64,000 nt of DNA from Acetatifactor aquisgranensis (GTDB lineage Bacteria; Bacillota; Clostridia; Lachnospirales; Lachnospiraceae). The stretch lies in assembly GCF_943193215.1 (NCBI RefSeq), contig NZ_CALPDH010000010.1, forward strand, positions 1 through 64,000. The letters run 5' to 3'. Under the pieces are notes generated by a model that was not told the origin of the DNA, searched no databases, and saw only the letters and a list, made by a program, of their open reading frames with translations. Made by a program: the position numbers and the translations under genes. Shown here in pieces: positions 13,795 through 23,633 of this stretch (positions within the stretch are counted from its first letter, which is position 1; each line of letters begins with the position of its first letter).

Positions 13795-16089
13795 GTGAAG
13801 AACAGAAATGTCAAGAAGTTTTCAATCAAAATGCAGAAAAAGCTGGTGGTTCTGTTCATCCTGCTGTTATTTCTGTTCATCGGCCTGATTATCCGGCTGG
13901 TGTGGATTACGAGAGAAAATGAGACGGATTACCAGAAGCAGGTTCTGTCCCAGCAGCAATACACATCCACCACCATCCCCTTTAGACGGGGAAATATCCT
14001 GGATGTGAAAGGGACCAGGCTTGCCACCAGCGAGAAGGTGTACAATCTGGTCATTGACGCCAAGGTCATGAATTACAGGTCTCAGTACCTGGAGCCGACT
14101 CTGAAGGCGCTGGGCGATAACTTCGATCTGGACATGACAGCCATCAGGGCCCATGTGACCACCAACAAGAAATCTTCCTGGTATGTGCCTTTGAGACAGC
14201 TGACCTATGAGGAAATCAGCGGGTTTCAGGAGGCCCAGCAGGCGGACTCCAATATACAGGGAGTCTGGTTCGAGGAGGAGTACAGGCGCATATACCCCTA
14301 TGGTTCTCTGGCGTCGGATGTCATCGGCTTTTCCGACAGGGACAATATGGGAAGATATGGATTGGAGGAATACTATAACGATACGCTTAACGGCGTCAAC
14401 GGAAGAGAGTACGGCTATCTCAACGATGATCTGACATTAGAGCGCACCGTGAAATCCGCGGTGGACGGCTACGACCTCCATTCCACCATCGATGCCAATC
14501 TGCAGATGATGGTGGAGAAATATTTAAAGCAGTACAATGATGAGCAGACGGATGCTTTCACAAAGGGAAACGGCGCGGAGAACGTGGGCTGTGTGATGAT
14601 GGATGTCAACACGGGGGAAGTGCTGGCCATGGCGAGCTACCCGCCCTATGACCTGAATGACGTGCGGAATACGGACAGTCTGCTGGGCACCAGGTTGCTG
14701 GAGGAAATCACCAACGCCGCGGGCTATAAGGAGATCAGGAAGACGGACACCGTCATCACCGAAGAGGTGCTGGCTTCTTTGAGCGAAGAGCAGCTGTATG
14801 TGAATCTGAATTATCTGTGGCAGAATTATTGTATCACCGGCACTTACGAGCCGGGTTCCACGGCCAAGCCCTTTACGGTGGCCTCGGCGCTGGAGGACGG
14901 CGTCATTTCACCGGATCTGAACCTGGAGTGCAACGGCGTCATGGAAATCGGCGGATATGACATTAAATGCCATAACGGGCCGGAGGGCTGGCTGACCCTG
15001 GAGCAGGCAGTGGCGAATTCCTGCAACGTGTCCATGATGAAGATCGCCCAGCTTATGGGGACGGATGAGTTCTGTGAGTTCCAGCAGATTTTCAACATCG
15101 GCCTGAAGACGAACATCGACCTGGCAGGAGAAGCGAGGACGGCAAACCTGGTCTATGTGGCGGACAATATGGGGCCGACGGATCTGGCCACCAACAGTTT
15201 CGGCCAGAATTACAACGTGACCATGATCGAGATGATCGCGGGCTTCTGCTCATTGATTAACGGCGGTTATTATTACGAGCCCCATGTGGTGAACAAGATT
15301 ACCAATTCAAACGGCGCCACAGTGCAGAACATCGAACCCAGGGTCCTGAAGCAGACGGTATCGGAGTCCACCTCCGAGCTGATCAGGCAGTACTGCAGGG
15401 CTGTAGTGGCATACGGAACCGGCGTGACAGCCAGACCGGCGGGGTACATGATAGGCGGCAAGACCGGAACGGCGGAGACTATAGATCCGAATACGAACAA
15501 ACGTTCCGAAACGGAGCATGTGGTATCCTTTATCGGATATGCTCCGGCGGATGATCCGCAGATTGCGATATATGTAGTGGTGGACAGGCCCAATTCCGAC
15601 AAGCAGGGCAATGCCAGATACGCCACGAAGATTGTACGCAATATTCTGACAGAAGCGCTGCCCTATCTGAATATCTTCATGACAGAGGAAGTCTCGGAGG
15701 AGGAGAGGCAGGAACTGGAGGCGCTGCAGCTGTCGATTACCAGCCAGTATACCCAGACCCCTGAGAGCGGAGAGGAACCGGAAAACGGCGAAGGCGCAGA
15801 GGGAAACCAGACGGGCCAGGAAGGAAACAATGGAACTGGCGGGGAAGGGAACGGCGGAACCGGCAGCGAGGGCGGCCAGGAGGGGAACTCGCCAGAAGGC
15901 GGACAAGGCGCTGCGGAACAGCCCTGGATGGCTTACCCGATCGATCCCGAGACCGGCTACCGTGTGGATCCTGCTACGGGCAGGTCCTATGATGCCCAGA
16001 CCGGAGCGCCCATCGATCAGGGAGAATCGGTGCCGGATCCCGGCATCCCGGTCAATCCGAATCTGCCCGTGAATCCCAACATGGAGTAA
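13795..16089 (+). CDS. Class B penicillin-binding protein with glycine-rich tail
   Basis: A 764-residue transpeptidase. One N-terminal membrane helix (about 12-35), a dimerisation domain, and a transpeptidase domain with the active Ser in EPGSTAKPF (about residue 352), SCN motif in VANSCNVSMM and KTG motif in GGKTGTAET. From about residue 655 a low-complexity tail of Gly/Glu/Asn follows, ending in a Pro-rich segment (VNPNLPVNPNME); there is no PASTA domain. The GTG start has AGGAG six bases upstream. With FtsW it would make septal peptidoglycan (FtsI/PBP2B role). Confidence 0.88.
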   Translation: MKNRNVKKFSIKMQKKLVVLFILLLFLFIGLIIRLVWITRENETDYQKQVLSQQQYTSTTIPFRRGNILDVKGTRLATSEKVYNLVIDAKVMNYRSQYLEPTLKALGDNFDLDMTAIRAHVTTNKKSSWYVPLRQLTYEEISGFQEAQQADSNIQGVWFEEEYRRIYPYGSLASDVIGFSDRDNMGRYGLEEYYNDTLNGVNGREYGYLNDDLTLERTVKSAVDGYDLHSTIDANLQMMVEKYLKQYNDEQTDAFTKGNGAENVGCVMMDVNTGEVLAMASYPPYDLNDVRNTDSLLGTRLLEEITNAAGYKEIRKTDTVITEEVLASLSEEQLYVNLNYLWQNYCITGTYEPGSTAKPFTVASALEDGVISPDLNLECNGVMEIGGYDIKCHNGPEGWLTLEQAVANSCNVSMMKIAQLMGTDEFCEFQQIFNIGLKTNIDLAGEARTANLVYVADNMGPTDLATNSFGQNYNVTMIEMIAGFCSLINGGYYYEPHVVNKITNSNGATVQNIEPRVLKQTVSESTSELIRQYCRAVVAYGTGVTARPAGYMIGGKTGTAETIDPNTNKRSETEHVVSFIGYAPADDPQIAIYVVVDRPNSDKQGNARYATKIVRNILTEALPYLNIFMTEEVSEEERQELEALQLSITSQYTQTPESGEEPENGEGAEGNQTGQEGNNGTGGEGNGGTGSEGGQEGNSPEGGQGAAEQPWMAYPIDPETGYRVDPATGRSYDAQTGAPIDQGESVPDPGIPVNPNLPVNPNME

Positions 16090-16115
16090 AAGCCCAGGCA
16101 TAACCTCAAAGAGAC

Positions 16116-16144
16116 AGGAATAAAGTATAGTAACACTTATTCCT
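16116..16144 (+). other. Hairpin directly before the second PBP ribosome site
   Basis: AGGAATAA (16116-16123) and TTATTCCT (16137-16144) form a perfect 8-bp stem that ends one base before the GAGG ribosome site of the next gene. It lacks a T-run, so a translation or stability role is likelier than termination. Confidence 0.4.
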
Positions 16145-16153
16145 GAGGCATAC

Positions 16154-17878
16154 ATGCTGACAGACAACAATAAAATATTCCACAGAAAGAAGATTCTGAC
16201 CATCTTCCTTGTCTGTACCGGCATTTTCCTGGCGCTGTTAGGGAGGCTCGTCTATCTGTGCGTGTGGGAATCGGAGCATTACTCCGCCATGGCCACGCAG
16301 CTGCATGAGAGGGAGCGAAGCATCAAGGCGGCCAGGGGCCGCATCCTTGACCGGAACGGCATAGTACTGGCGGACAACAGGACAGTGTGCACCATATCTG
16401 TCATCCATAACCAGGTGGAGGATCCGGAGAAAGTCATCGAAGTCCTCAGCCGCGAGCTGGAGCTCTCGGAAGACTACGTGCGGGGGCGCGTGGAGAAGTA
16501 TTCCGCCATGGAGCGTGTCAAGAGCAATGTGGATAAGGAACTGGGAGACAGAGTCCGGGAATACGATTTGGCCGGAGTCAAGGTGGATGAGGACTACAAA
16601 AGATATTATCCCTATGATGACCTGGCCAGCAAGGTGCTGGGCTTTACCGGCGGCGACAATCAGGGAATCATCGGACTGGAGGTGGTCTATGACGAATACC
16701 TCCAGGGAGAGCCGGGAGAAATCCTGACCATGACGGACGCCAGGGGCATTGAGGTGGAAGCGGCGGGAGAACGGCGGGTGGAGCCGGTGAGCGGACTGGA
16801 TTTACATATCAGCCTTGACTGCAACATTCAGTCCTATGCTGCCCAGCTTGCCCGGCAGGCTATGGCCACAAAGGAGGCGGACAGCGTGTCCATTCTGGTG
16901 ATGAATCCCCAGAACGGAGAAATTTACGCCTGCGTCAATGTGCCGGAGTTCGACTTGAACAATCCCTTTGAACTGCCGGAGGGGACGCCGGAAAATATCA
17001 GTGAGGAGGAGTCCCGGAATATTTTGAACGGCATCTGGCGCAACGGCTGCATCAATGATACATACGAACCGGGATCTACTTTCAAAATCATCACGGCTGC
17101 GGCAGGCCTGGAGGCCGGAGTGGTGACCACGGAAAGCAATTTCAGCTGCCCGGGCTTCATCGTAGTGGATGACAGAACGATTCACTGCCACAAACGGGCA
17201 GGGCATGGGAGCCAGAACTTCACGCAAACGATGATGAACTCCTGCAATCCGGCTCTGATTTCCGTGGGGCTGCGGCTGGGTATCGACAATTATTACAGCT
17301 ATTTTGAAAAATTCGGCCTGAAAAAGATGACCGGTGTGGACTTGCCGGGAGAGGCCGGGACTATCATGCATAGGAAAGAGGACATGGGCAATGTGGAGCT
17401 CGCGACAGTGGCTTTCGGCCAGTCCTTTCAGATTACGCCCATACAGCTTTTGACTACGGTTTCCTCCGTCATAAACGGAGGCAGGCGGATCACGCCCCAC
17501 TTTGGCATACAGACAACGGATGCCCGGGGGAATGTGGTGGAACGCTTTGAGTACCCTGTGGCCACGGAGATCGTATCCGGAGAGACCAGCGCTACCATGC
17601 GGGGAATCCTGGAAATGGTGGTGCAGGAGGGGAGCGGCTCCAACGGCAAAGTGGAGGGTTTCAGGATAGGGGGCAAGACCGCCACCAGCCAGACACTTCC
17701 CAGAGGAAGCGGACGCTATATCGCTTCTTTCATCGGCTTTGCGCCGGCGGACGATCCTCAGGTAATCGCTATTGCCATTGTGAACAATCCCCAGGGAGTG
17801 TACTATGGTAGTCAGGTGGCTGCACCAATCGTGCGACAGCTTTATGAGAATATTCTTCCCTATCTGGGCATAGAATGA
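16154..17878 (+). CDS. Class B penicillin-binding protein, FtsI/SpoVD-like
   Basis: A 574-residue transpeptidase following another PBP of the same class. Membrane helix about 14-35, dimerisation domain including KAARGRILDRNGIVLADN, and transpeptidase domain with active Ser in EPGSTFKII, SCN in MNSCNPALIS and a third motif KTA in GGKTATSQT instead of KTG. The protein ends soon after the domain, without PASTA repeats. Tandem class B PBPs at this place are known in Clostridia, one for vegetative septation and one for spore cortex (SpoVD-like). Which is which cannot be decided here. Confidence 0.88.
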   Translation: MLTDNNKIFHRKKILTIFLVCTGIFLALLGRLVYLCVWESEHYSAMATQLHERERSIKAARGRILDRNGIVLADNRTVCTISVIHNQVEDPEKVIEVLSRELELSEDYVRGRVEKYSAMERVKSNVDKELGDRVREYDLAGVKVDEDYKRYYPYDDLASKVLGFTGGDNQGIIGLEVVYDEYLQGEPGEILTMTDARGIEVEAAGERRVEPVSGLDLHISLDCNIQSYAAQLARQAMATKEADSVSILVMNPQNGEIYACVNVPEFDLNNPFELPEGTPENISEEESRNILNGIWRNGCINDTYEPGSTFKIITAAAGLEAGVVTTESNFSCPGFIVVDDRTIHCHKRAGHGSQNFTQTMMNSCNPALISVGLRLGIDNYYSYFEKFGLKKMTGVDLPGEAGTIMHRKEDMGNVELATVAFGQSFQITPIQLLTTVSSVINGGRRITPHFGIQTTDARGNVVERFEYPVATEIVSGETSATMRGILEMVVQEGSGSNGKVEGFRIGGKTATSQTLPRGSGRYIASFIGFAPADDPQVIAIAIVNNPQGVYYGSQVAAPIVRQLYENILPYLGIE

Positions 17879-17905
17879 CCTTATGATTTGTGAAAGGTAT
17901 GACAA

Positions 17906-18862
17906 ATGGGCAAAATCAGTATTACAGCAGTCATGTTTTCTTTCTTTGTCAGTTCCCTTTTGGGGCCGATGCTGATTCCTTTCCTGCGATGGCTGAAATG
18001 CGGCCAGATGGTCAGGAGCGACGGCCCTGCCGCCCATCTGAAGAAGATGGGTACTCCTACCATGGGAGGCGTACTGATACTGTTCAGCGTGACAGCCACC
18101 TCCCTGCTGTTCATAAAGGATTATCCCAGGATAGCGCCGGTGCTGCTGCTGACAGTGGGATTCGGGCTGGTAGGGCTCATGGATGATTACATAAAAGTGG
18201 TATGCAGGCGTTCCATGGGGCTTTCGCCATGGCAGAAGCTGTTAGGGCAGCTGCTGGTCACCGGCATCTTTGTCTGGTATCTGACCTGTTATACGGATGT
18301 GAGCCTTGCCATGAAAGTGCCTTTTCTGCCTGGCAGATATCTGGATTTCGGTGTCTGGAACATACCCATACTGTTTTTCGTCACATTGGGAACGGCGAAC
18401 GGTACGAATTTCACCGACGGGCTGGACGGACTGGCGGGAAGCGTCACCTTGATGGTGGCGGTGTTCTTCTCCGTGGCGGCAATCGGCTCTTCGGCGGGGA
18501 TAGAGCCTGTGACATGCGCCGTGGCCGGGGCGCTGATGGGATTTCTGCTTTTCAATGTCCATCCGGCGGCGGTCTTCATGGGAGATACCGGTTCCCTGGC
18601 GCTGGGAGGGTTCGTGGCGGGCTGCGGCTACATGCTGCAGATGCCGCTTTACATAGCGATTATCGGCATTATTTATCTGGTGGAGGTCTGCTCCGTCATC
18701 CTGCAGGTGGGATACTTCAGGATGAGCGGAGGAAAGCGGATTTTCCGCATGGCGCCCCTGCATCATCATTTTGAGCTCTGCGGATGGTCGGAGACGAAAA
18801 TCACGGCGCTGTTCACCATCATTACAGCATTGATGTGCCTGGTGGCCCTGCGGGCCATGTAA
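17906..18862 (+). CDS. mraY: Phospho-N-acetylmuramoyl-pentapeptide transferase
   Basis: A 318-residue polytopic membrane enzyme that attaches phospho-MurNAc-pentapeptide to undecaprenyl phosphate, giving lipid I. Conserved blocks are HLKKMGTPTMGG, GLMDDYIKV (Asp pair), NGTNFTDGLDGLAGSV (catalytic Asp region), FMGDTGSLALGGF and APLHHHFELCGWSE (His-rich loop). AAAGG precedes the ATG. It sits between PBP and murD as in most dcw clusters. Confidence 0.96.
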   Translation: MGKISITAVMFSFFVSSLLGPMLIPFLRWLKCGQMVRSDGPAAHLKKMGTPTMGGVLILFSVTATSLLFIKDYPRIAPVLLLTVGFGLVGLMDDYIKVVCRRSMGLSPWQKLLGQLLVTGIFVWYLTCYTDVSLAMKVPFLPGRYLDFGVWNIPILFFVTLGTANGTNFTDGLDGLAGSVTLMVAVFFSVAAIGSSAGIEPVTCAVAGALMGFLLFNVHPAAVFMGDTGSLALGGFVAGCGYMLQMPLYIAIIGIIYLVEVCSVILQVGYFRMSGGKRIFRMAPLHHHFELCGWSETKITALFTIITALMCLVALRAM

Positions 18863-18897
18863 GACACATGTGACGGGAAGTCAGAAAGGAAACAGAG

Positions 18898-20307
18898 ATG
18901 AAATCTGGGGAGAAATTCCGGGGAATGAAACGTCAGGGCATAAAGTGCCTTGTGATCGGCTCCGGCCTGAGCGGAGTCAGCGCGGTGGCCTGCCTGGAAA
19001 GCATGGGGGCCGAAGTCATATTGTATGACAGCAATGAGAAACTGACGGAAGAATCTTTGAGGGCGCTTCTTCCTGCGGAGAGCAAAGCGGCCTGCGTGGC
19101 GGGGGAACTGCCGGATTCATATCTGCAGGACGTAGAGACTGTGGTGCTGAGCCCCGGTGTGCCCACGGATATTCCGCTGGTGAACCGTCTGCGGGAGAGC
19201 AGAATGGAAGAAGGGCATTCCATGGAAATCATCGGAGAGATTGAGCTTGGTTTTTGGCAGGAGAAAGGCAGAATAGCCGCCATTACGGGTACCAACGGCA
19301 AGACCACCACCACTACGCTGGTGGGCGAAATCATGAAGGCGCACCTGGGAGCGGAGAATGTGTTCGTGGTGGGCAATATCGGCAACCCCTACACTGCGGA
19401 GAGCAAAAAGACCACGGAACAGTCCGTGACAGTGGGGGAAATCAGTTCTTTCCAGCTGGAGACCACCCGCACGTTCCATCCGGCAGTCTCGGCAATCCTG
19501 AATATCACGCCGGATCACTTGAATCGCCATCACACCATGGAGGCCTACATAGCGGCGAAAGAGAACATCGCTGCAGCGCAGACAAAAGATGACATATGTG
19601 TCTTAAATTATGAAAATAAATACACGAGACAGTTCGGGGAGAGATGCCCTGCCAGAGTGGTATATTTTTCTTCTGCAAGGGAGCTGGAAGACGGCTATTA
19701 TCTAAAGGGAGACAAAATATTTAAGAGTATTTCCGGCAGCGGGCAGGAGCTCATGGACATCCACAGTGACATGAGACTGGTAGGCCTGTGCAATGTGGAG
19801 AATGTCATGGCTGCCATTGCCATCGCACAGGGGATGGGAGTGCCCATGGACACGATTCTGGGCGTCATCAGGGAGTTCAGGGCCGTGGAACACCGCATTG
19901 AATTTGTGGCCACGAAAGCGGGAGTGGACTATTACAATGACTCCAAGGGGACCAACCCCGATGCGGCCGTCCAGGGAATCCGCGCCATGAACAGACCCAC
20001 GATTCTGATTGGCGGGGGGTACGATAAGAACAGCGAGTATGACGAATGGATTGAAAGCTTTGAGGGGAAAGTGAAATGGATGGTGCTGATCGGCCAGACA
20101 AAAGAAAAAATCGCGGAATGCGCCAGAAAGCACGGCTTTGAAAACATCCGTTTCGCGGATACATTTGAGGAATGTCTGAAACTGTGCACCAGTCTGGCCG
20201 AAAGCGGCGACGCGGTGCTTCTCTCACCGGCCTGTGCCAGCTGGGGGATGTTCTCCAATTATGAGGAGCGGGGGCGCCTTTTCAAGGAATACGTGAATCA
20301 GTTGTAG
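18898..20307 (+). CDS. murD: UDP-N-acetylmuramoylalanine-D-glutamate ligase
   Basis: A 469-residue cytoplasmic Mur ligase. N-terminal Rossmann domain (CLVIGSGLSGVSAVACL), ATPase loop ITGTNGKTTTTTL, Mg-binding and substrate blocks TPDHLNRHHTMEAYIAAK, and the C-terminal YNDSKGTNPDAA with LIGGGYDKN and LLSPACASWGMFSNYEERG. It adds D-Glu to UDP-MurNAc-L-Ala. AAAGGAAA lies upstream of the ATG. Length is close to family normal. Confidence 0.96.
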   Translation: MKSGEKFRGMKRQGIKCLVIGSGLSGVSAVACLESMGAEVILYDSNEKLTEESLRALLPAESKAACVAGELPDSYLQDVETVVLSPGVPTDIPLVNRLRESRMEEGHSMEIIGEIELGFWQEKGRIAAITGTNGKTTTTTLVGEIMKAHLGAENVFVVGNIGNPYTAESKKTTEQSVTVGEISSFQLETTRTFHPAVSAILNITPDHLNRHHTMEAYIAAKENIAAAQTKDDICVLNYENKYTRQFGERCPARVVYFSSARELEDGYYLKGDKIFKSISGSGQELMDIHSDMRLVGLCNVENVMAAIAIAQGMGVPMDTILGVIREFRAVEHRIEFVATKAGVDYYNDSKGTNPDAAVQGIRAMNRPTILIGGGYDKNSEYDEWIESFEGKVKWMVLIGQTKEKIAECARKHGFENIRFADTFEECLKLCTSLAESGDAVLLSPACASWGMFSNYEERGRLFKEYVNQL

Positions 20308-20319
20308 AGGGGTATATGG

Positions 20320-21504
20320 ATGAGGGCACAGGTAAGACATAGACGGAAGAGAAAAGAGCAGTCGGAATATTTTTTTGACTACAGCCTCTTATTCGTTGTG
20401 CTGTTCCTGCTGGGCTTCGGTTTGGTGATGATTTATTCGGCCAGTTCCTATGAAGCATTCCAGAGTTACGGGGAAACTACATATTATATGAAGAGACAGC
20501 TGATAGCCATTGTAATCGGCATGGTGATGATGATTGTGGTGGCGAATATTCCCTATCATTTCTGGGAGCGGTTCGCGCTGTTGGGGTACCTGATATCCAT
20601 GGCGCTGGTGCCTGTGGTGCTGACGCCCCTGGGGGTGGAGTCCCACGGAGCCAGGCGCTGGATCAAGATTCCCGGCATCGGGCTGAATCTGCAGCCGGCG
20701 GAGGTGGCGAAGCTGTGCCTGATTCTCTTTCTTGCGGTGATGGTATGCAAAATCGGAAAGAATGTGCGCACCATGAAGGGCTTCATCCTCATGGTTGTCC
20801 TGCCTATCCCCGTGGTGCTGGAAATCTATCTGATTACCAGGAACCTGAGCTCCGCCATCATCATCATGGGAATTTCAGTGCTGATGGTATTCGTGGCAAG
20901 TCCTGACTACAAGAAATTCATTGTCATGGGCGCTTTGGTAGTGGCAGCGGCGGCGCTGGTAGTGTTCCTGGCGGTATCCTCCACACAGAACGCCGCGGAG
21001 GGGGAGGAGGTGAACTTCCGTTTTGGAAGAATCACCGCATGGCTGGATCCGGAGAGCGATGCGGCGGGCACAGGCTTCCAGACTTTGCAGGGCTTGTACG
21101 CCATCGGCAGCGGCGGCGTCTGGGGCAAGGGGCTGGGGCAGAGCATGCAGAAGCTGAACTACCTGCCTGAGGCCCAGAATGATATGATCTTCTCCATTAT
21201 CTGCGAGGAACTTGGGCTTTTCGGAGCCATTGCCGTCATCATCATGTTCGTCATGCTGCTGTGGCGGATGATGGTCATCGCCAACAACGCGCCGGATCTG
21301 TTCGGAGCCATGCTGGTGGTGGGCGTCATGGGACATATCGCCATACAGGCCATCCTGAACATCGCCGTGGTGACCAACAGCATCCCCAACACGGGAATCT
21401 CTCTTCCCTTTATCAGTTACGGAGGCTCCTCAGTGATGTTTTTGCTGATAGAAATCGGGCTGGTCTTAAGCGTGGCAAGGCGGATACAGTTAAAGGAACT
21501 GTAA
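20320..21504 (+). CDS. ftsW: Septal peptidoglycan polymerase FtsW (SEDS family)
   Basis: A 394-residue SEDS glycosyltransferase with about ten membrane segments. Typical blocks: GLVMIYSASS, SHGARRWI with LQPAEVAKL (around the catalytic Asp-region loops), the large extracytoplasmic loop with RITAWLDPESDAAGTGFQ and NDMIFSIICEELGL, and GISLPFISYGGSS near the end. It polymerises lipid II together with a class B PBP encoded upstream. Directly follows murD; no murG or murC follows. Confidence 0.94.
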   Translation: MRAQVRHRRKRKEQSEYFFDYSLLFVVLFLLGFGLVMIYSASSYEAFQSYGETTYYMKRQLIAIVIGMVMMIVVANIPYHFWERFALLGYLISMALVPVVLTPLGVESHGARRWIKIPGIGLNLQPAEVAKLCLILFLAVMVCKIGKNVRTMKGFILMVVLPIPVVLEIYLITRNLSSAIIIMGISVLMVFVASPDYKKFIVMGALVVAAAALVVFLAVSSTQNAAEGEEVNFRFGRITAWLDPESDAAGTGFQTLQGLYAIGSGGVWGKGLGQSMQKLNYLPEAQNDMIFSIICEELGLFGAIAVIIMFVMLLWRMMVIANNAPDLFGAMLVVGVMGHIAIQAILNIAVVTNSIPNTGISLPFISYGGSSVMFLLIEIGLVLSVARRIQLKEL

Positions 21505-21615
21505 AACAAGGCAGCTTTTCGCATGCTTTTTCAGGAACCGGGATGGGACAAGGTACGCTTCCGGCGTTTCCCTCATAGGATAGAATATCCAAAAACTTGA
21601 GCCGGATGGTGCTTT

Positions 21616-22866
21616 ATGGATTCTATTCGTATTCAGGGCGGTATTGCCCTACAGGGAAAAGTTCGTGTACAAGGTTCTAAAAATGCTTCGCTGCCTGTGC
21701 TGGCGGCTACGCTGCTTGTGGGAGAGGAGTCTCTTATCAGGAATTGTCCCAGAATAGCGGATGTATACTCCATGATCAGCCTCTTGAAGAGCCTGGGCTG
21801 CAGCGTACACTGGCAGAAGAGGGGCATTGCCGTGGACTCGTCACAGGTGCGCAGGGCCGAGATGCCCAAAGACGCGGTGAAAGGGATGCGTTCTTCCCTC
21901 TGTCTTTTGGGAGCGCTGATCGCAAGATGCAGCGAGGTGGTCATGGAGCATCCGGGAGGATGTGTCATAGGAGAACGTCCCATCGATCTGCATCTGTCCG
22001 CGCTGAGGCAGATGGGGGTGGAGTTTACAGAGGAAGAGGGATGCCTGCGAGCCGTATCTGACAGGCTGCATGGAGCGGATATCGCTTTGCCGTTCCCTTC
22101 TGTGGGGGCTACCGAGAATATAGTCCTGGCAGGGGTGATGGCGGAGGGCGATACCGTGCTCGAGGGGGCAGCCATGGAACCTGAGGTTTCCGCATTGTGC
22201 CTGTTCCTGCAGCGGTGCGGCGCGTGGATCGAGGGCGTCGGGACTGACAGGCTGGTGATTCACGGCGGACGGCGGCTGTATGGAACCGATTTTACGGTGC
22301 CGGCGGACCGGATTGTGGCGGGGACTTATCTGTTCGGCTGCATCGGCGCCGGGGGCAACGTGCTTCTGGAACAGGCCCCTGAGGAAGAGATGCGGTCGGT
22401 GCTGGAGGCTGCAGAACAGATGGGCGGGCGCGTATATGCCTCCAGGGAGGGCATCTATGTACAGGCTCCCGCGAGGCCCGCAGCCATAGAACTGGTCACA
22501 GCGCCCTACCCGGGCTTCCCCACGGATCTCCAGTCAGTGGTGCTGGCGGTGGAGACAAGGGGAAAGGGACGCAGCCGTATCCGGGAGCGTATCTTTGAGA
22601 ACCGTTTCCGTGTGGTGGAGGAGCTGGAAAAGATGGGGGCTTTGGTGGAAGCGGACAGTCCTGAAAGCGTGCTGGTCCACGGTGTGGAGACGCTGCAGGG
22701 CGCTCATGTGGAGGCCAGGGAACTGCGGGGCGGCGCCGCTTTGGTGGTGGCCGGGCTGATGGCGGAGGGAGAGACCTTTGTAGGGGGATGTCCCTATATC
22801 TACCGGGGATATGAAAACATTGGCAGGGATTTCAGAGAATTAGGAGCGCGTGTGGCAAGTGTTTAG
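21616..22866 (+). CDS. murA: UDP-N-acetylglucosamine 1-carboxyvinyltransferase
   Basis: A 416-residue EPT-family enzyme that adds enolpyruvate to UDP-GlcNAc. The uridine/PEP site begins VQGSKNASLPVLAA (Lys-Asn pair). The active-site Cys sits in HPGGCVIGERPIDLHL, the fosfomycin-sensitive form. ELRGGAALVVAGLMAEG carries the conserved Arg. It occupies the slot where many genomes have murG/murC. Its end overlaps the ftsQ start by 17 bases. Confidence 0.93.
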   Translation: MDSIRIQGGIALQGKVRVQGSKNASLPVLAATLLVGEESLIRNCPRIADVYSMISLLKSLGCSVHWQKRGIAVDSSQVRRAEMPKDAVKGMRSSLCLLGALIARCSEVVMEHPGGCVIGERPIDLHLSALRQMGVEFTEEEGCLRAVSDRLHGADIALPFPSVGATENIVLAGVMAEGDTVLEGAAMEPEVSALCLFLQRCGAWIEGVGTDRLVIHGGRRLYGTDFTVPADRIVAGTYLFGCIGAGGNVLLEQAPEEEMRSVLEAAEQMGGRVYASREGIYVQAPARPAAIELVTAPYPGFPTDLQSVVLAVETRGKGRSRIRERIFENRFRVVEELEKMGALVEADSPESVLVHGVETLQGAHVEARELRGGAALVVAGLMAEGETFVGGCPYIYRGYENIGRDFRELGARVASV

Positions 22867-23584
22867 GAAAAGCAGAGTGAGTATCTGTATTTTACTGGCG
22901 ATTCTGTTCCTGGCCGCGGCCGGGGCAGCGGGCTATGTCAAAAAGACATATACCATTCAGACGGTTTACGTGGAGGGGAATGTCCATTATACAGAGGAAG
23001 AGATTAAGGCAATCGTCATGAAAGGGCCTTTGGGGGACAATTCCCTCTATCTTTCCCTGAAATACAAAAACAAGGGGATAGAGGGCATTCCCTTTGTGGA
23101 CGTGGTGGACGTGGACATCCTCTCTCCGGATACGGTCAAGATTATCGTGTACGAGAAGAGCCTGACAGGCTGTGTGCGGTATCTGGACACTTACATCTAT
23201 TTCGACAGGGACGGCTATGTGGTGGAGAGTTCCAGCATCAAGACGGTGGGTGTGCCCCAGATTATGGGCCTGCAGTTCGACTATATGGTCACAGGGGAAA
23301 AGCTGCCGGTGGGAAATGAGGAGATTTTCAACAGCATCCTGAACATTACCCAGATGCTGCAGAAGTACGAACTGGCATCGGACAAGATATATTTTAACAA
23401 ATCCGGGGAGATTACCCTCTATTTTGAACAGGTCAAGGTCTCTCTGGGGAATGAGCCCGCTGCGCTGGAGGACAAGCTGATGATTCTCCCCGGGCTCCTG
23501 TCCAACCTGGAGGGGAAGAGCGGTACGCTGCAGATGCAGACCTATGACGCGGACAGCGGGAAATATGTTTTCAAGCCTGAGTGA
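22850..23584 (+). CDS. ftsQ: FtsQ/DivIB-type division protein
   Basis: A 244-residue bitopic membrane protein: short cytoplasmic N-terminus, one helix (ICILLAILFLAAAGAAGYV), a POTRA domain (TIQTVYVEGNVHYTEEEIKAIV, then PFVDVVDVDILSPDTVKIIVYEK) and a beta domain. It joins FtsL and a DivIC-like protein in the septal complex. Starts with GTG inside the end of murA; AGGAG is close upstream, and a second GTG at 22859 is possible. Confidence 0.88.
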   Translation: MWQVFRKSRVSICILLAILFLAAAGAAGYVKKTYTIQTVYVEGNVHYTEEEIKAIVMKGPLGDNSLYLSLKYKNKGIEGIPFVDVVDVDILSPDTVKIIVYEKSLTGCVRYLDTYIYFDRDGYVVESSSIKTVGVPQIMGLQFDYMVTGEKLPVGNEEIFNSILNITQMLQKYELASDKIYFNKSGEITLYFEQVKVSLGNEPAALEDKLMILPGLLSNLEGKSGTLQMQTYDADSGKYVFKPE

Positions 23585-23633
23585 ACGCCGATGATTCTTT
23601 TACCTAATAATTGGAGTTTTTTGAAGAAAACAG

